Shown here: in pieces, positions 45,323-53,792 of the stretch
Layout: each line of letters begins with the position of its first letter
Numbering within the stretch: position 1 is the stretch's first letter
Source of the DNA: Chitinophaga eiseniae
Lineage (GTDB): Bacteria; Bacteroidota; Bacteroidia; Chitinophagales; Chitinophagaceae
Direction of reading: 5' to 3'
Assembly (NCBI RefSeq): GCF_012641265.1
Contig: NZ_JABAHZ010000001.1
Coordinates: forward strand, 1,116,001-1,180,000
DNA: 64,000 bases
Position numbers and translations under genes: made by a program
The notes under the pieces: generated by a model
The model's input: the letters and a program-made list of their open reading frames with translations, nothing else
Databases searched by the model: none
Told to the model about the DNA's origin: nothing

Positions 45323-46309
45323 CTATCGGATCGGCGCGCGCGTCACCCCCTCTTTAGTGATCTTCACCGGTTTGATATACCCGTTGGCATCAAACTCCAT
45401 CCGGTCGATACAGGTTTCCCGTGAGTTGGCTGCTTTTTCTGTGAGCGGACGGCGGTGGTATACAATATACCAGCGATTTTCATCAGGAATGCTGATCACA
45501 GAGTGATGCCCTGCGCCGGTGGCAATAGCCGGATCCTGCTCCAGTATTTTGCCAATGCGTTTAAAAGGGCCCATCGGAGAATCGGCGATAGCGTAGGCTA
45601 CACAATAGTCAGGGCCTCCCCAGCCGCCTTCCGACCACATGAAATAGTATTTACCGTCTTTCTTAAACATGGTCGGGCCTTCTACATATTTCTCCGGCGT
45701 AATCTCGCGGAAGATAGTACCATCTTCAAAAGGAATAAAGCCGGTGAAATCATCTTTCAGCTGCGCAATATTACAATGCCCCCAGCCACCGTAGATGAGG
45801 TAGTATTTACCATCGCTGTCGTGGAACACGTATTGATCAATGGGCTGGGCTTTGTTGATGATCCTATCCACGAGGGGCTTTCCCAGGTAATCTTTATACG
45901 GTCCGGCGGGATGATCGGCAACCGCCACACCAATGCCGCCAATTTCGGCATTACTTTGGATATCATTGGCGCCGAAGAACAAATAGTAGTGTTGATTTTT
46001 CTGGATGATAGCCGGCGCCCATATGGCTCTTTTAGCCCATTTTACAGCGGCGGTATCTAATATCCGCGGGTGTTTGGTCCAGGTAACCAGGTCGGGCGAA
46101 GAAAAGGCATCAAAAAACACCTGCTTTTCGTAAGCCGCGGAGTATGTTGGATAAATCCAGTACTCCTTACCAAATACCACCCCTTCCGGGTCTGCATACC
46201 AGCCGGGGAATACAGGGTTTCCGGATAATTTGTCCAGCTTCTTTTGCTGTGCTGTAGCCATGCCCGCGCTCCCTGCCAATAATAACAATGCTATAATTCT
46301 TCTTTTCAT
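45323..46309 (-). CDS. Exported glycoside hydrolase family 43 protein
   Basis: 328 residues from the ATG at 46309 (MKRRIIALLLL). The signal peptide ends near GMATAQQ. Five-bladed propeller motifs: NPVFPGWYADPEGVVF (catalytic base Asp), WAKRAIWAPAIIQKNQHYYLFF, and KYVEGPTMFKKDGKYYFMWSEGGW (acid Glu in EGP). GH43 enzymes act on arabinan or xylan side chains. Upstream of the TonB receptor gene by 86 bases on the same strand; a common operon is uncertain. Confidence 0.9.
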   Translation of the reverse strand: MKRRIIALLLLAGSAGMATAQQKKLDKLSGNPVFPGWYADPEGVVFGKEYWIYPTYSAAYEKQVFFDAFSSPDLVTWTKHPRILDTAAVKWAKRAIWAPAIIQKNQHYYLFFGANDIQSNAEIGGIGVAVADHPAGPYKDYLGKPLVDRIINKAQPIDQYVFHDSDGKYYLIYGGWGHCNIAQLKDDFTGFIPFEDGTIFREITPEKYVEGPTMFKKDGKYYFMWSEGGWGGPDYCVAYAIADSPMGPFKRIGKILEQDPAIATGAGHHSVISIPDENRWYIVYHRRPLTEKAANSRETCIDRMEFDANGYIKPVKITKEGVTRAPIR

Positions 46310-46383
46310 GAATAACAATTAAAATGAATCGTTAAAAATAATAAAATCTCCATAGCGTTTTTAAAGATGATAAATTTCCGATA

Positions 46384-46391
46384 TACTTTTG
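46384..46391 (+). promoter_or_regulatory. -7 element of the AsmA-like gene (TACTTTTG)
   Basis: TACTTTTG fits TAnnTTTG, 31 bases before the ATG at 46423. A T-rich stretch occupies the -33 zone. Confidence 0.5.
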
Positions 46392-46422
46392 CATACTTTT
46401 ATTCAACAGAAAGGCAATTGGC

Positions 46423-49400
46423 ATGAAGCGTGGAAAAAAAATAATCAGGCTATTACTGATCATCACAGGTATTTTCCTGTTGGTGATCGCTATAGCAGGA
46501 AGTATACTGTACAGTCAGCAGGAACGGCTTACCCAGATGGCCATCAGGGAATTGAACAAACAACTCCCGGGGGAACTGGTAATAGCCAGCAGCAGCATCT
46601 CCCCTTTCAGCAACTTTCCTTATATCTCTATTGCCTTACACGATGTCCGTTTTTTCAGAGATAAAAAAATGGATGGGACTCCTTTGTACCAGGTAGAACG
46701 ACTCTACGTAGGTTTTAGCCTGCCCGACGTATTACAGCAGCGGTATAATGCCCGCATCATTGTGCTGGCCAACGGGAAAGTACATGTGGCCCGTTACGCC
46801 AATGGCGCCGTAGATATTATTGACGCACATACGCTGAAAAGCGACAGCAGCAGCGCTGCTACAGATACTGCCACAACTGCGCTGAATCTCGATCTAAAAA
46901 AGATCATCCTGAAAAATATCGACGTCACCTATCATGATGATGCTACCGGATGGAAGGTTACCTCCCATATCGATAAAATCAAAACCGCGTTCTCCATGGA
47001 CGCCAACCGCATTGCTATTAACATGGACAGTAAGCTGACAGTGGATGTTACCGGGAAAACCGATACCAGCCTTTTCCGGCACAAGCAGCTTCAGTTTACG
47101 TTGAGTGCCGTTTATGACAAACAGAAGAAAACATTGACGCTTCCTCCGGGTAAGATCAGGCTGGAAGCCGCTTCCCTCGAGTTGGAGGGACTATTGAGCC
47201 AGCACTTTGTGGATCTTAAAGTGAAGGGCGACAAGCCCGACATGAATCTCTTGCTGGCATTGGTGCCGCAGGACGTAGCGGTGTTACTGGAGAAATACAA
47301 ACACGACGGTCGTATCTTTTTCGACGGTATTATCAAAGGACCAGTAGGCAAGGGAATAGCCCCCCTGATTACCGTTAATTTTGGTTGCGAAGCCGTATGG
47401 TTCCAGAATAAAAAAGTAGACCGGAAAGTAGATCAACTGGGCTTTAAGGGATATTACACCAATGGCGCAGCGCATAACCTTCAAACATCAGAGTTGCATA
47501 TCCTTAATTTCAATGCCCGCCCGGGTACTGGTGTATTCAAGGGCAACTTTGTGATGAAGAACTTCACCGATCCGCAAATCATTATGCAGTTATATTCTGA
47601 GCTGAACCTGCGATTTGTGGGGGAATTCCTGGGCATTAAAGACCTGGAGCAGATCAGCGGAGAAATTAAGCTTAATATGAATTTCCGGGAAATGGTGGAT
47701 ATGCGTATTCCCGAAGAAAGCCTGGCCAAGCTGAAAGAAGGCGTACAAAGCGAGTTAACCGTAAAGCACCTGGAGTTCAGGATTCCCGGTTATCACCTGC
47801 CAGTACAAAATATGAATGTGCATGCGGTGATTCAGCAAGGGCGGCTACAGGTCGATTCCGTGGCTTTTCGTATAGGCAGTTCCGATATACTGGCGCATGC
47901 TGCTGTGAGCGATGTACCGGCCTTGTTCCACCAGCAAAACAAGCCGGTAGCCGTTACCTTTGGCGCGTCCAGCAGGCGCCTGCAGCTGGGCGAACTGTGG
48001 AAAATGGATTCCACCCACCCGGCATTGGCTAAAGAAGTGGTAAAAGACTTCAATATAGGACTGGCTTTTGAAAGCTCGGTAAAAGAGTTATTACATCCCA
48101 ATCCATTGCCTAAGGGAACCTTTAAAGTGGAGCATCTGCAGGCAGCATTTCAGCAGTACCCGCATGCGTTGCACAACTTCAACGCTGCGGTGGCGATCAG
48201 TGATAGCAGTTTACGGGTGTCTAATTTCAGTGGAAACATCGACAGCAGTAATTTTGTGCTGAAGGGACGACTCAATAACTATCTCCTCTGGTTCAGTAAA
48301 ATCAAAAAGGGAAATACAGAAATTGCGTTTGACTTTAAATCGGACCGGCTGGCTGTGAATGACCTGATCAGCCAGCGGGGGCGCCAGTTTATTCCCCAGG
48401 GGTATTGGTATGAGCAGGCAAACAATGTGTGGTTGCGCTCTAAGATGAGCCTTAAATACGATACCGTATTTAAGAAAGTAGATGCACATATCGCCAATAT
48501 TTCCGGCAGCCTGCGGGAGCATCCTATTAATATAGAAAAAGTAAACGGACGGATACGCTATGGCAACAACCGGTTTATTGTGATAGATACGCTGACCGGC
48601 AAAATAGGTCGTACCGACTTTGACCTGAACATGCGCTATGCCGTAGGGCCGGGTAAGAACAAACAAAAGCGCAGCAATTATTTCCGGTTTAAATCCAACC
48701 TGCTGGATGTGGATGAGCTGATGAACTACGATTTCAGCGAACCGGTTGTAACCACCGCGCCGGCGAAACACACCACCATAAAGGAAAACGATTCCCTGCA
48801 TGCGGCTGGCTTTAATGTATTCAATATCCCCTTCTCCGAATTTGAAACGCAGGTAGATATTAAAAAGGTCAAGTATAAGCGGCTATGGATAAAAAACCTG
48901 CTGGCGAATGTACATATGCGGGAAGATAAAAAGATTAAGGTAGACACCATTGCTATGAACATTGCCGGCGGGCATGTAGCCATGCGCGGCATGTTTAACG
49001 CCAGTGATCCAAAGAAACTATATTTCAAAAACGGTATCTATCTCGAAAATGTAGATATCTCCAAATTGCTGATCAAGTTCGACAATTTTGGGCAGGACTT
49101 CGTGCTGAATAATAACCTGAAAGGTACGCTGAGCGGGCATATCAAGAGCAATGTACGCCTGCACCCAGATCTGACGCCGGTGCTGAGCGAAACCGAATCG
49201 CAGATGAATATTGCCATTGTGAATGGCACCCTGCTGGATTTCGGTCCTATGCAGGCCATGGCTGGCTATTTCAAGGATAAGAACCTCCGTATGGTGCGGT
49301 TTGACACCCTGCGTAACCAGCTCACGCTGAAAAACGGCGTATTGCAGATCCCCAAGATGAACATCAATTCTTCCCTGGGATATATAGAGGTTTCCGGCAG

Positions 49401-49632
49401 CCAGTCGCTGAATATGCAGATGGACTATTACCTCCGTATCCCTATGAAGATGGTGACGCAGGTGGGCTTCCAGGCCCTGTTTGGCCGCAAACGGGAAGAG
49501 GTGGATGTAGACCAGGTAGATGCAATTGAGGTACGCGATAAGGACAAGAAGGTCCGCTTTATGAGCCTGAATGTTTCCGGCACACCAGATAAATATAAGA
49601 TAGCCCTGAAAAAGGCGAAACGCACTTCCTGA
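46423..49632 (+). CDS. Large AsmA-like membrane-anchored protein
   Basis: 1069 residues. One N-terminal membrane helix (about 8-30: IIRLLLIITGIFLLVIAIAGSIL) followed by a long repetitive beta-structure typical of the AsmA/TamB/YhdP group, with SSISPFSNFPYISIALHDVRF at the start and the AsmA-2-like C-terminus (GTLLDFGPMQAMAGYFKDKNLR, LSLNVSGTPDKYKIALKKAK). Such proteins bridge the periplasm and are thought to carry phospholipids to the outer membrane. Monocistronic, ended by a strong terminator. Confidence 0.85.
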   Translation: MKRGKKIIRLLLIITGIFLLVIAIAGSILYSQQERLTQMAIRELNKQLPGELVIASSSISPFSNFPYISIALHDVRFFRDKKMDGTPLYQVERLYVGFSLPDVLQQRYNARIIVLANGKVHVARYANGAVDIIDAHTLKSDSSSAATDTATTALNLDLKKIILKNIDVTYHDDATGWKVTSHIDKIKTAFSMDANRIAINMDSKLTVDVTGKTDTSLFRHKQLQFTLSAVYDKQKKTLTLPPGKIRLEAASLELEGLLSQHFVDLKVKGDKPDMNLLLALVPQDVAVLLEKYKHDGRIFFDGIIKGPVGKGIAPLITVNFGCEAVWFQNKKVDRKVDQLGFKGYYTNGAAHNLQTSELHILNFNARPGTGVFKGNFVMKNFTDPQIIMQLYSELNLRFVGEFLGIKDLEQISGEIKLNMNFREMVDMRIPEESLAKLKEGVQSELTVKHLEFRIPGYHLPVQNMNVHAVIQQGRLQVDSVAFRIGSSDILAHAAVSDVPALFHQQNKPVAVTFGASSRRLQLGELWKMDSTHPALAKEVVKDFNIGLAFESSVKELLHPNPLPKGTFKVEHLQAAFQQYPHALHNFNAAVAISDSSLRVSNFSGNIDSSNFVLKGRLNNYLLWFSKIKKGNTEIAFDFKSDRLAVNDLISQRGRQFIPQGYWYEQANNVWLRSKMSLKYDTVFKKVDAHIANISGSLREHPINIEKVNGRIRYGNNRFIVIDTLTGKIGRTDFDLNMRYAVGPGKNKQKRSNYFRFKSNLLDVDELMNYDFSEPVVTTAPAKHTTIKENDSLHAAGFNVFNIPFSEFETQVDIKKVKYKRLWIKNLLANVHMREDKKIKVDTIAMNIAGGHVAMRGMFNASDPKKLYFKNGIYLENVDISKLLIKFDNFGQDFVLNNNLKGTLSGHIKSNVRLHPDLTPVLSETESQMNIAIVNGTLLDFGPMQAMAGYFKDKNLRMVRFDTLRNQLTLKNGVLQIPKMNINSSLGYIEVSGSQSLNMQMDYYLRIPMKMVTQVGFQALFGRKREEVDVDQVDAIEVRDKDKKVRFMSLNVSGTPDKYKIALKKAKRTS

Positions 49633-49659
49633 GCGGTTATCATGACTTCACCTATATGC

Positions 49660-49686
49660 GGCGCTTCCAATGGAAGCGCCTTTTTT
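49660..49686 (+). terminator. Rho-independent terminator of the AsmA-like gene
   Basis: GGCGCTTCCA (49660-49669) and TGGAAGCGCC (49671-49680) form a GC-rich stem followed by six T (49681-49686), 28 bases after the stop codon. Confidence 0.9.
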
Positions 49687-49706
49687 ATTCATTTAATTTA
49701 ATACTG

Positions 49707-49738
49707 TTTTACATTTTGAACACTGTTCAATATATTTG
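49707..49738 (+). promoter_or_regulatory. tetR promoter with embedded TTGAACACTGTTCAA operator
   Basis: -7 element TATATTTG at 49731-49738 (full consensus) and T-rich -33 (TTTT, 49707-49710) with a 20-base spacer. The last 15 bases of the spacer, 49716-49730, are a palindrome with perfect 7-bp arms around one base. A bound repressor would block polymerase, as expected for TetR autoregulation. Confidence 0.7.
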
Positions 49739-49745
49739 CACTATT

Positions 49746-50336
49746 ATGAATAAAAAGGAAATACAGGAGCAGCGGGTAAAAGGCTATTTTATTACCGCTA
49801 CGAAAGACCTGTTGAAAAGCGAGGGTCTAAAAAGCGTGAGTGTTCGCAACATTGCAGACAGGGCGGGGTATTCTTTTGCTACTTTGTACAACTATTTCAA
49901 AGATGTGAAAGACCTGGTATTCCTCTGTGTAAAGGATTTCCGGGAAGAATGCAGGGAGTATGTGGACACCCGCACGACGACTGTTACGCCCGGCAACAAA
50001 CGACTGAAAGCCATTATCCTGGCTTATATGGAATACTTCATCCAATACCCGGGTATATTCGACTTGTTTTTTGCGGAGAAATTATCGGATATCAGTGGTA
50101 AGGGAGATACCAGTACATTGATTACCTCGCTACTGGAGGAGTTATGCGCCGCGGACTGGGATTACTGTATAGACATGCGTATGCTCACTTCCCGCGAAGC
50201 GGGGCTGAAAAAAGCCGCCCTGCTATACGGCACTACCGGCCTGCTCACGCTTTACCTCAACAGGCGCCATCCCGGCAGCTATGACGCCTTTTTCAAACAG
50301 GCCACCCATTTTATCGACAGCCAGCTAAAAAGTTAA
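49746..50336 (+). CDS. TetR/AcrR-family regulator
   Basis: 196 residues from the ATG at 49746 (MNKKEIQEQRVKGYF); a 30-residue extension to 49656 lies across the terminator and promoter and is rejected. N-terminal HTH: LLKSEGLKSVSVRNIADRAGYSFATLYNYFKDVKDLV. The C-terminal helical ligand domain is not recognisable. Four bases upstream of the GIY-YIG gene and probably co-transcribed. Confidence 0.9.
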   Translation: MNKKEIQEQRVKGYFITATKDLLKSEGLKSVSVRNIADRAGYSFATLYNYFKDVKDLVFLCVKDFREECREYVDTRTTTVTPGNKRLKAIILAYMEYFIQYPGIFDLFFAEKLSDISGKGDTSTLITSLLEELCAADWDYCIDMRMLTSREAGLKKAALLYGTTGLLTLYLNRRHPGSYDAFFKQATHFIDSQLKS

Positions 50337-50340
50337 CATC

Positions 50341-50691
50341 ATGTCATCGAAGAAAGCACTGAAGCAGGTATACAAAGAAATGACTTTTCCCAAAGGAGTA
50401 TACCAGCTGCGTAATAAGCACAACGACAAAATATTTATTGGCAGCAGCATGGACCTGGACAGGGCCTGGAACTCGCTGCGGGTACAGTTAAAATCCGGGA
50501 ATCACGCCAATGAAGCCTTACAGCGCGACTGGCTGGCATACGGCGAAGAAGGTTTCGTGTACGAGGTCGTAGAAGTACTAAAGGAGTCTGTTGAGCCGGG
50601 CGCAGACCACCGCAAAGATGTTAAAGCCCTGGAACAGCTGGTGATGCTGGAACTGGCGCCATATGATGAAAAAGGGTATCATAAAAAATAG
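50341..50691 (+). CDS. GIY-YIG-like domain protein
   Basis: 116 residues. FPKGVYQLRNKHNDKIFIGSSMDLDRAWNS corresponds to the GIY-YIG nuclease start with GVY for GIY and FIG for YIG; a conserved Arg is present at the helix (LDRAWNSLR), and NHANEALQRDWLAYGEEGFVYEVVE follows the usual order. The Tyr-to-Phe change in the second box may affect catalysis. Bacteroidota stand-alone members are uncharacterised. In operon with tetR, with only four bases between. Confidence 0.75.
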   Translation: MSSKKALKQVYKEMTFPKGVYQLRNKHNDKIFIGSSMDLDRAWNSLRVQLKSGNHANEALQRDWLAYGEEGFVYEVVEVLKESVEPGADHRKDVKALEQLVMLELAPYDEKGYHKK

Positions 50692-50861
50692 CATCTGACT
50701 TACGGCACCTGCGTCCTGTAGATGCTGGTGAACCAAACAAGAAAAACACGTATCCCGGCAAACGGGGCGAATATAAGATTATTAACCGCGAATATGTATT
50801 GTATCCATCACGGATGCGGGGCTGTGTGTAGTTTAACAGCAGATTTTAACCATCTGTATGT

Positions 50862-51335
50862 ATGAAACTGCTACGAAACATCATTTATATCGCTTTACTG
50901 CTGCTGGGATTATTTGTGCTGGCACAGAAAGAAATCAAGGGACGTAGCAATATCCGGAAGCTGGAACGCCTTGCTAAGGGCGACAGCACTGTTACACTGT
51001 ATACCGGCAATAACCTGGAGATTACCCGCATTGACAGCCTGGATGTACGCACCACATTTCCCACGGGCGCTATCAGGGTTGCACGGGGACCGCACCGGAT
51101 TGGGGTGAAATTCAGCAAAACCCGTTTCTATGTAATTACCCGCAATGAAACCTACGCCAACTTCTCTTTCAACCTCAATTTCCCGGAGTATGGCGACTTT
51201 ACCTTTGCAGGTTTCGAAAACAAACAGGATAGCAAGATCTATTGTGAGCCACTGGCAGGTTTACCCAAAGAAGCGGAAAAATTTTACAAGGACTCTATCA
51301 TACCTGAGATCCTGGCCCAGTCAACACATGAGTAA
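50862..51335 (+). CDS. Small membrane-anchored protein, unknown
   Basis: 157 residues. One N-terminal membrane helix (about 4-21, IIYIALLLLGLFVLAQ), then a soluble, beta-rich domain outside the cytoplasm (GDSTVTLYTGNNLEITRIDSLDV onward). No catalytic motif seen and no family recognised. Two bases upstream of the next gene, so the two are a likely operon. Confidence 0.6.
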   Translation: MKLLRNIIYIALLLLGLFVLAQKEIKGRSNIRKLERLAKGDSTVTLYTGNNLEITRIDSLDVRTTFPTGAIRVARGPHRIGVKFSKTRFYVITRNETYANFSFNLNFPEYGDFTFAGFENKQDSKIYCEPLAGLPKEAEKFYKDSIIPEILAQSTHE

Positions 51336-51337
51336 AA

Positions 51338-51772
51338 ATGAAAGAACAGCATTTCTCCTTCCGCCTTTACCATTCTGTTTTGCTGTTCTTCATTTTCACC
51401 GGGTTGATGTACACTTTGTACTGGTACCTGGTGCCCAACCTCAACTACGAGATCCCGGAAATGGTGTTCGTTGTGTTGTACCTGGGAGGGATCGGCTGGT
51501 ATTGTTATGACGCCTTTTTCAAATCCAACAGCGTTTGTTACCTCGATGTTTACTCCGAATGCATTACTACTCAAAACCTGCGGCGCCAGGCTACCTGTTA
51601 CTATTACCGCGATATCGTGGATATTGAATTGCTGACACATACCAGTCAGCAGGTTACCGTATACCGACTCACGTTGTTGATGAAAAGTGGTGAAAAGATC
51701 CCATTGAAGCTGGAGCTATTCTCCAGGAAAGCGATCCAGGCGCTGGCAATTTTGCTGACAGAAAGAATTTGA
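51338..51772 (+). CDS. Small membrane protein with two TM helices, unknown
   Basis: 144 residues. Two hydrophobic helices (about 13-32, LLFFIFTGLMYTLYWYLV, and 42-60, MVFVVLYLGGIGWYCYDAFF), then a cytoplasmic-type beta domain of about 80 residues (YLDVYSECITTQNLRRQATCYYYRDIVDIELL) that resembles a bacterial PH-like fold by pattern only. No function assigned. Its stop is followed at once by the tetR/fabF promoter. Confidence 0.6.
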   Translation: MKEQHFSFRLYHSVLLFFIFTGLMYTLYWYLVPNLNYEIPEMVFVVLYLGGIGWYCYDAFFKSNSVCYLDVYSECITTQNLRRQATCYYYRDIVDIELLTHTSQQVTVYRLTLLMKSGEKIPLKLELFSRKAIQALAILLTERI

Positions 51773-51804
51773 TTTGCTTACTTACCACTAAGTAAGTATC
51801 TTTA
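51773..51804 (+). promoter_or_regulatory. tetR-fabF promoter with operator filling the spacer
   Basis: TTTG (51773-51776), exactly 20 bases, then TATCTTTA (51797-51804, one mismatch to TAnnTTTG). The 20-base spacer 51777-51796 is itself a palindrome, CTTACTTA CCAC TAAGTAAG, with perfect 8-bp arms. The site resembles classical TetR-family operators and should repress the tetR-fabF pair when bound. Confidence 0.75.
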
Positions 51805-51825
51805 CACCGCCAAAAAACAAAAGAT

Positions 51826-52383
51826 ATGGCGGGCACAAAAGATAAAATCGTATCCATGGCCGACAGGCTGGTAAGAACCAAGGGGTTCAACGCCTTCAGC
51901 TACAAAGACATTTCCGCGCCGTTGGATATTAAAAATGCAGCGGTACACTATCATTTTCCGGCGAAAGCAGATTTAGGAATAGAGGTAGTAGCTCATGAAA
52001 TTGCGCTATTTACCGGCAACACCGGCAAATGGGCCCACCTGCCGGAAGATGAGCAGCTGTCGCAGTTATTCAATGTATTCCGGCGCTACAACAGCGAAGG
52101 CAACATCTGCCTGATGGGCTCACTGGCTACTGATTTTGAAACATTGTCGCCCGACATGCAGGCCAAGGTACAGGAAATGGGCGGCATCATTCTGCAATGG
52201 CTGACCAATTGCCTGGAGCAGGGCCGTAAAAACAAACGTCTTCACTTTAAAGGCGACGCCGATGCGCGGGCGCTGATGATCATATCCAATTTACAGTCTT
52301 CCCTGCTGCTATCCCGCGTGATGGGCCCATCCGCCTTTCACCGGATTGCAGATCAACTACTGGAAGACCTCTGTCAAAAATAG
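51826..52383 (+). CDS. TetR/AcrR-family regulator
   Basis: 185 residues. HTH MAGTKDKIVSMADRLVRTKGFNAFSYKDISAPLDIKNAAVHYHFPAKADLGIEVV, then a helical ligand-binding domain with GNICLMGSLATDFETLS typical of the YcdC/NemR-like group (Cys within the ligand domain could react with electrophiles). Six bases before fabF; the two are co-transcribed and autoregulation is likely. Confidence 0.9.
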   Translation: MAGTKDKIVSMADRLVRTKGFNAFSYKDISAPLDIKNAAVHYHFPAKADLGIEVVAHEIALFTGNTGKWAHLPEDEQLSQLFNVFRRYNSEGNICLMGSLATDFETLSPDMQAKVQEMGGIILQWLTNCLEQGRKNKRLHFKGDADARALMIISNLQSSLLLSRVMGPSAFHRIADQLLEDLCQK

Positions 52384-52389
52384 CTAACT

Positions 52390-53631
52390 ATGAAAAGAGT
52401 TGTCATAACAGGCATGGGCGCGGTGTCGCCAATAGGCAATGATGTTGCCTCTTTCTGGAATAACCTGGTGAATGGGAAAAGTGGCGCTGCCGCCATCACC
52501 CATTTTGATGCCAGCCGCTTCCGCACCCGGTTTGCCCATGAATTGAAAGGGTTTGACGCCAGCGCCCTGCTGGATAAGGCTGAACTCCGGAAAACTGATC
52601 CATTTACACAATATGCATTGGTTGCTGCCGATCAGGCCATTCGCGACAGCGGACTGGATTTCAGTAACATGGATCCTTTTGATACCGGGGTGATCTGGGG
52701 CTCAGGACAAGGCGGTATGCAGACTTTCGAAGAGCAGGTGACCGAATATGTGTCCGGTGATTTTAATCCGCGCTTCAGTCCCTATTTCGTACCCAAGCTG
52801 ATTACGAATATGGCTTCAGGAATGATTTCTATTAAATACCGGCTGATGGGCATCAACTATACCACTGTATCTGCCTGCTCCACTTCCAATACTGCCATCA
52901 TGGATGCGTTAAATTACATCCGGCTGGGCAAGGCTAAAGTTATCGTAACAGGGGGTTCTGAAGCGCCTGTTACGCCGGCCTCCGTAGGTGGATTTTGCGC
53001 GATGAAGGCCATGTCGGTTCGTAATGATGATCCGACGGTGGCTTCGAGGCCTTTTGATGTGGATCGCGATGGATTTGTGATGGGAGAAGGCGCCGGCGCA
53101 CTGATACTGGAAGAGTACGAACATGCAAAGGCCAGGGGCGCGCATATTTATGCAGAAGTGGCGGGCGCCGCGATGACAGCAGATGCCTATCACATGACCG
53201 CTACGCATCCTGAAGGACTGGGCGCTTTCCGTGCCATGCAGCAGGCACTCGAAGATGCCGGACTGGATAAATCTTCCGTCGATTACCTGAATGCCCATGC
53301 TACCTCTACTCCGGTGGGCGACCTGAGCGAAATAGCCGCAATTGGTAAATTATTTGGAGCAGCACCTGCACACCTGCATATCAGCGCCACCAAATCTATG
53401 ACGGGGCACTTATTGGGCGCAGCAGGCGCCATAGAAGCTATTGCCAGCGTGATGAGCATACAGCAGGGTATCATCCCTCCTACCATCAACACCCAACAAC
53501 TGGATCCTGCCATTCCCGCAGGGATGCAGATAGTGCTGACCAATGCTATAGAAAAACCAGTGTCGGTAGCCATGAGCAATACCTTTGGATTTGGCGGCCA
53601 CAATGGTATTGTCGTCTTCCGAAAAATATAG
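52390..53631 (+). CDS. Beta-ketoacyl-ACP synthase II-like protein
   Basis: 413 residues, normal for FabF. Active-site Cys in TTVSACSTSNTAIMDAL (about residue 163), His in NAHATSTPVGDLSE (about residue 303) and His in KSMTGHLLGAAG (about residue 339). It elongates acyl-ACP. Location behind a TetR gene and its operator, and away from acpP/fabD, suggest a dedicated fatty acid or polyketide-like function rather than the housekeeping copy. Ended by a strong terminator. Confidence 0.88.
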   Translation: MKRVVITGMGAVSPIGNDVASFWNNLVNGKSGAAAITHFDASRFRTRFAHELKGFDASALLDKAELRKTDPFTQYALVAADQAIRDSGLDFSNMDPFDTGVIWGSGQGGMQTFEEQVTEYVSGDFNPRFSPYFVPKLITNMASGMISIKYRLMGINYTTVSACSTSNTAIMDALNYIRLGKAKVIVTGGSEAPVTPASVGGFCAMKAMSVRNDDPTVASRPFDVDRDGFVMGEGAGALILEEYEHAKARGAHIYAEVAGAAMTADAYHMTATHPEGLGAFRAMQQALEDAGLDKSSVDYLNAHATSTPVGDLSEIAAIGKLFGAAPAHLHISATKSMTGHLLGAAGAIEAIASVMSIQQGIIPPTINTQQLDPAIPAGMQIVLTNAIEKPVSVAMSNTFGFGGHNGIVVFRKI

Positions 53632-53656
53632 TTGAAAACTTACCTATAATACCTGG

Positions 53657-53687
53657 GGCGGTCGTCATAAAAACGACCGCCTTTTTT
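53657..53687 (+). terminator. Rho-independent terminator of the fabF gene
   Basis: GGCGGTCGT (53657-53665) and ACGACCGCC (53673-53681) form a GC-rich hairpin followed by six T (53682-53687), 26 bases after the stop. Confidence 0.92.
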
Positions 53688-53792
53688 ATCAACTACCTCG
53701 CGAAAATTAATTTTTAAAAAGTGCGTAGGGGTATGCCCGGGTCATGCTGTCTTCCTCATGTAGTTTAAAAAAACATACTAAAAAAGACAATC

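Noticed and set aside
50685..50850. Short open stretch of about 47 codons in the gap between the GIY-YIG gene and the small membrane protein gene
   Set aside because: No start codon or ribosome site; composition weak. Could be a decayed coding remnant but cannot be shown.
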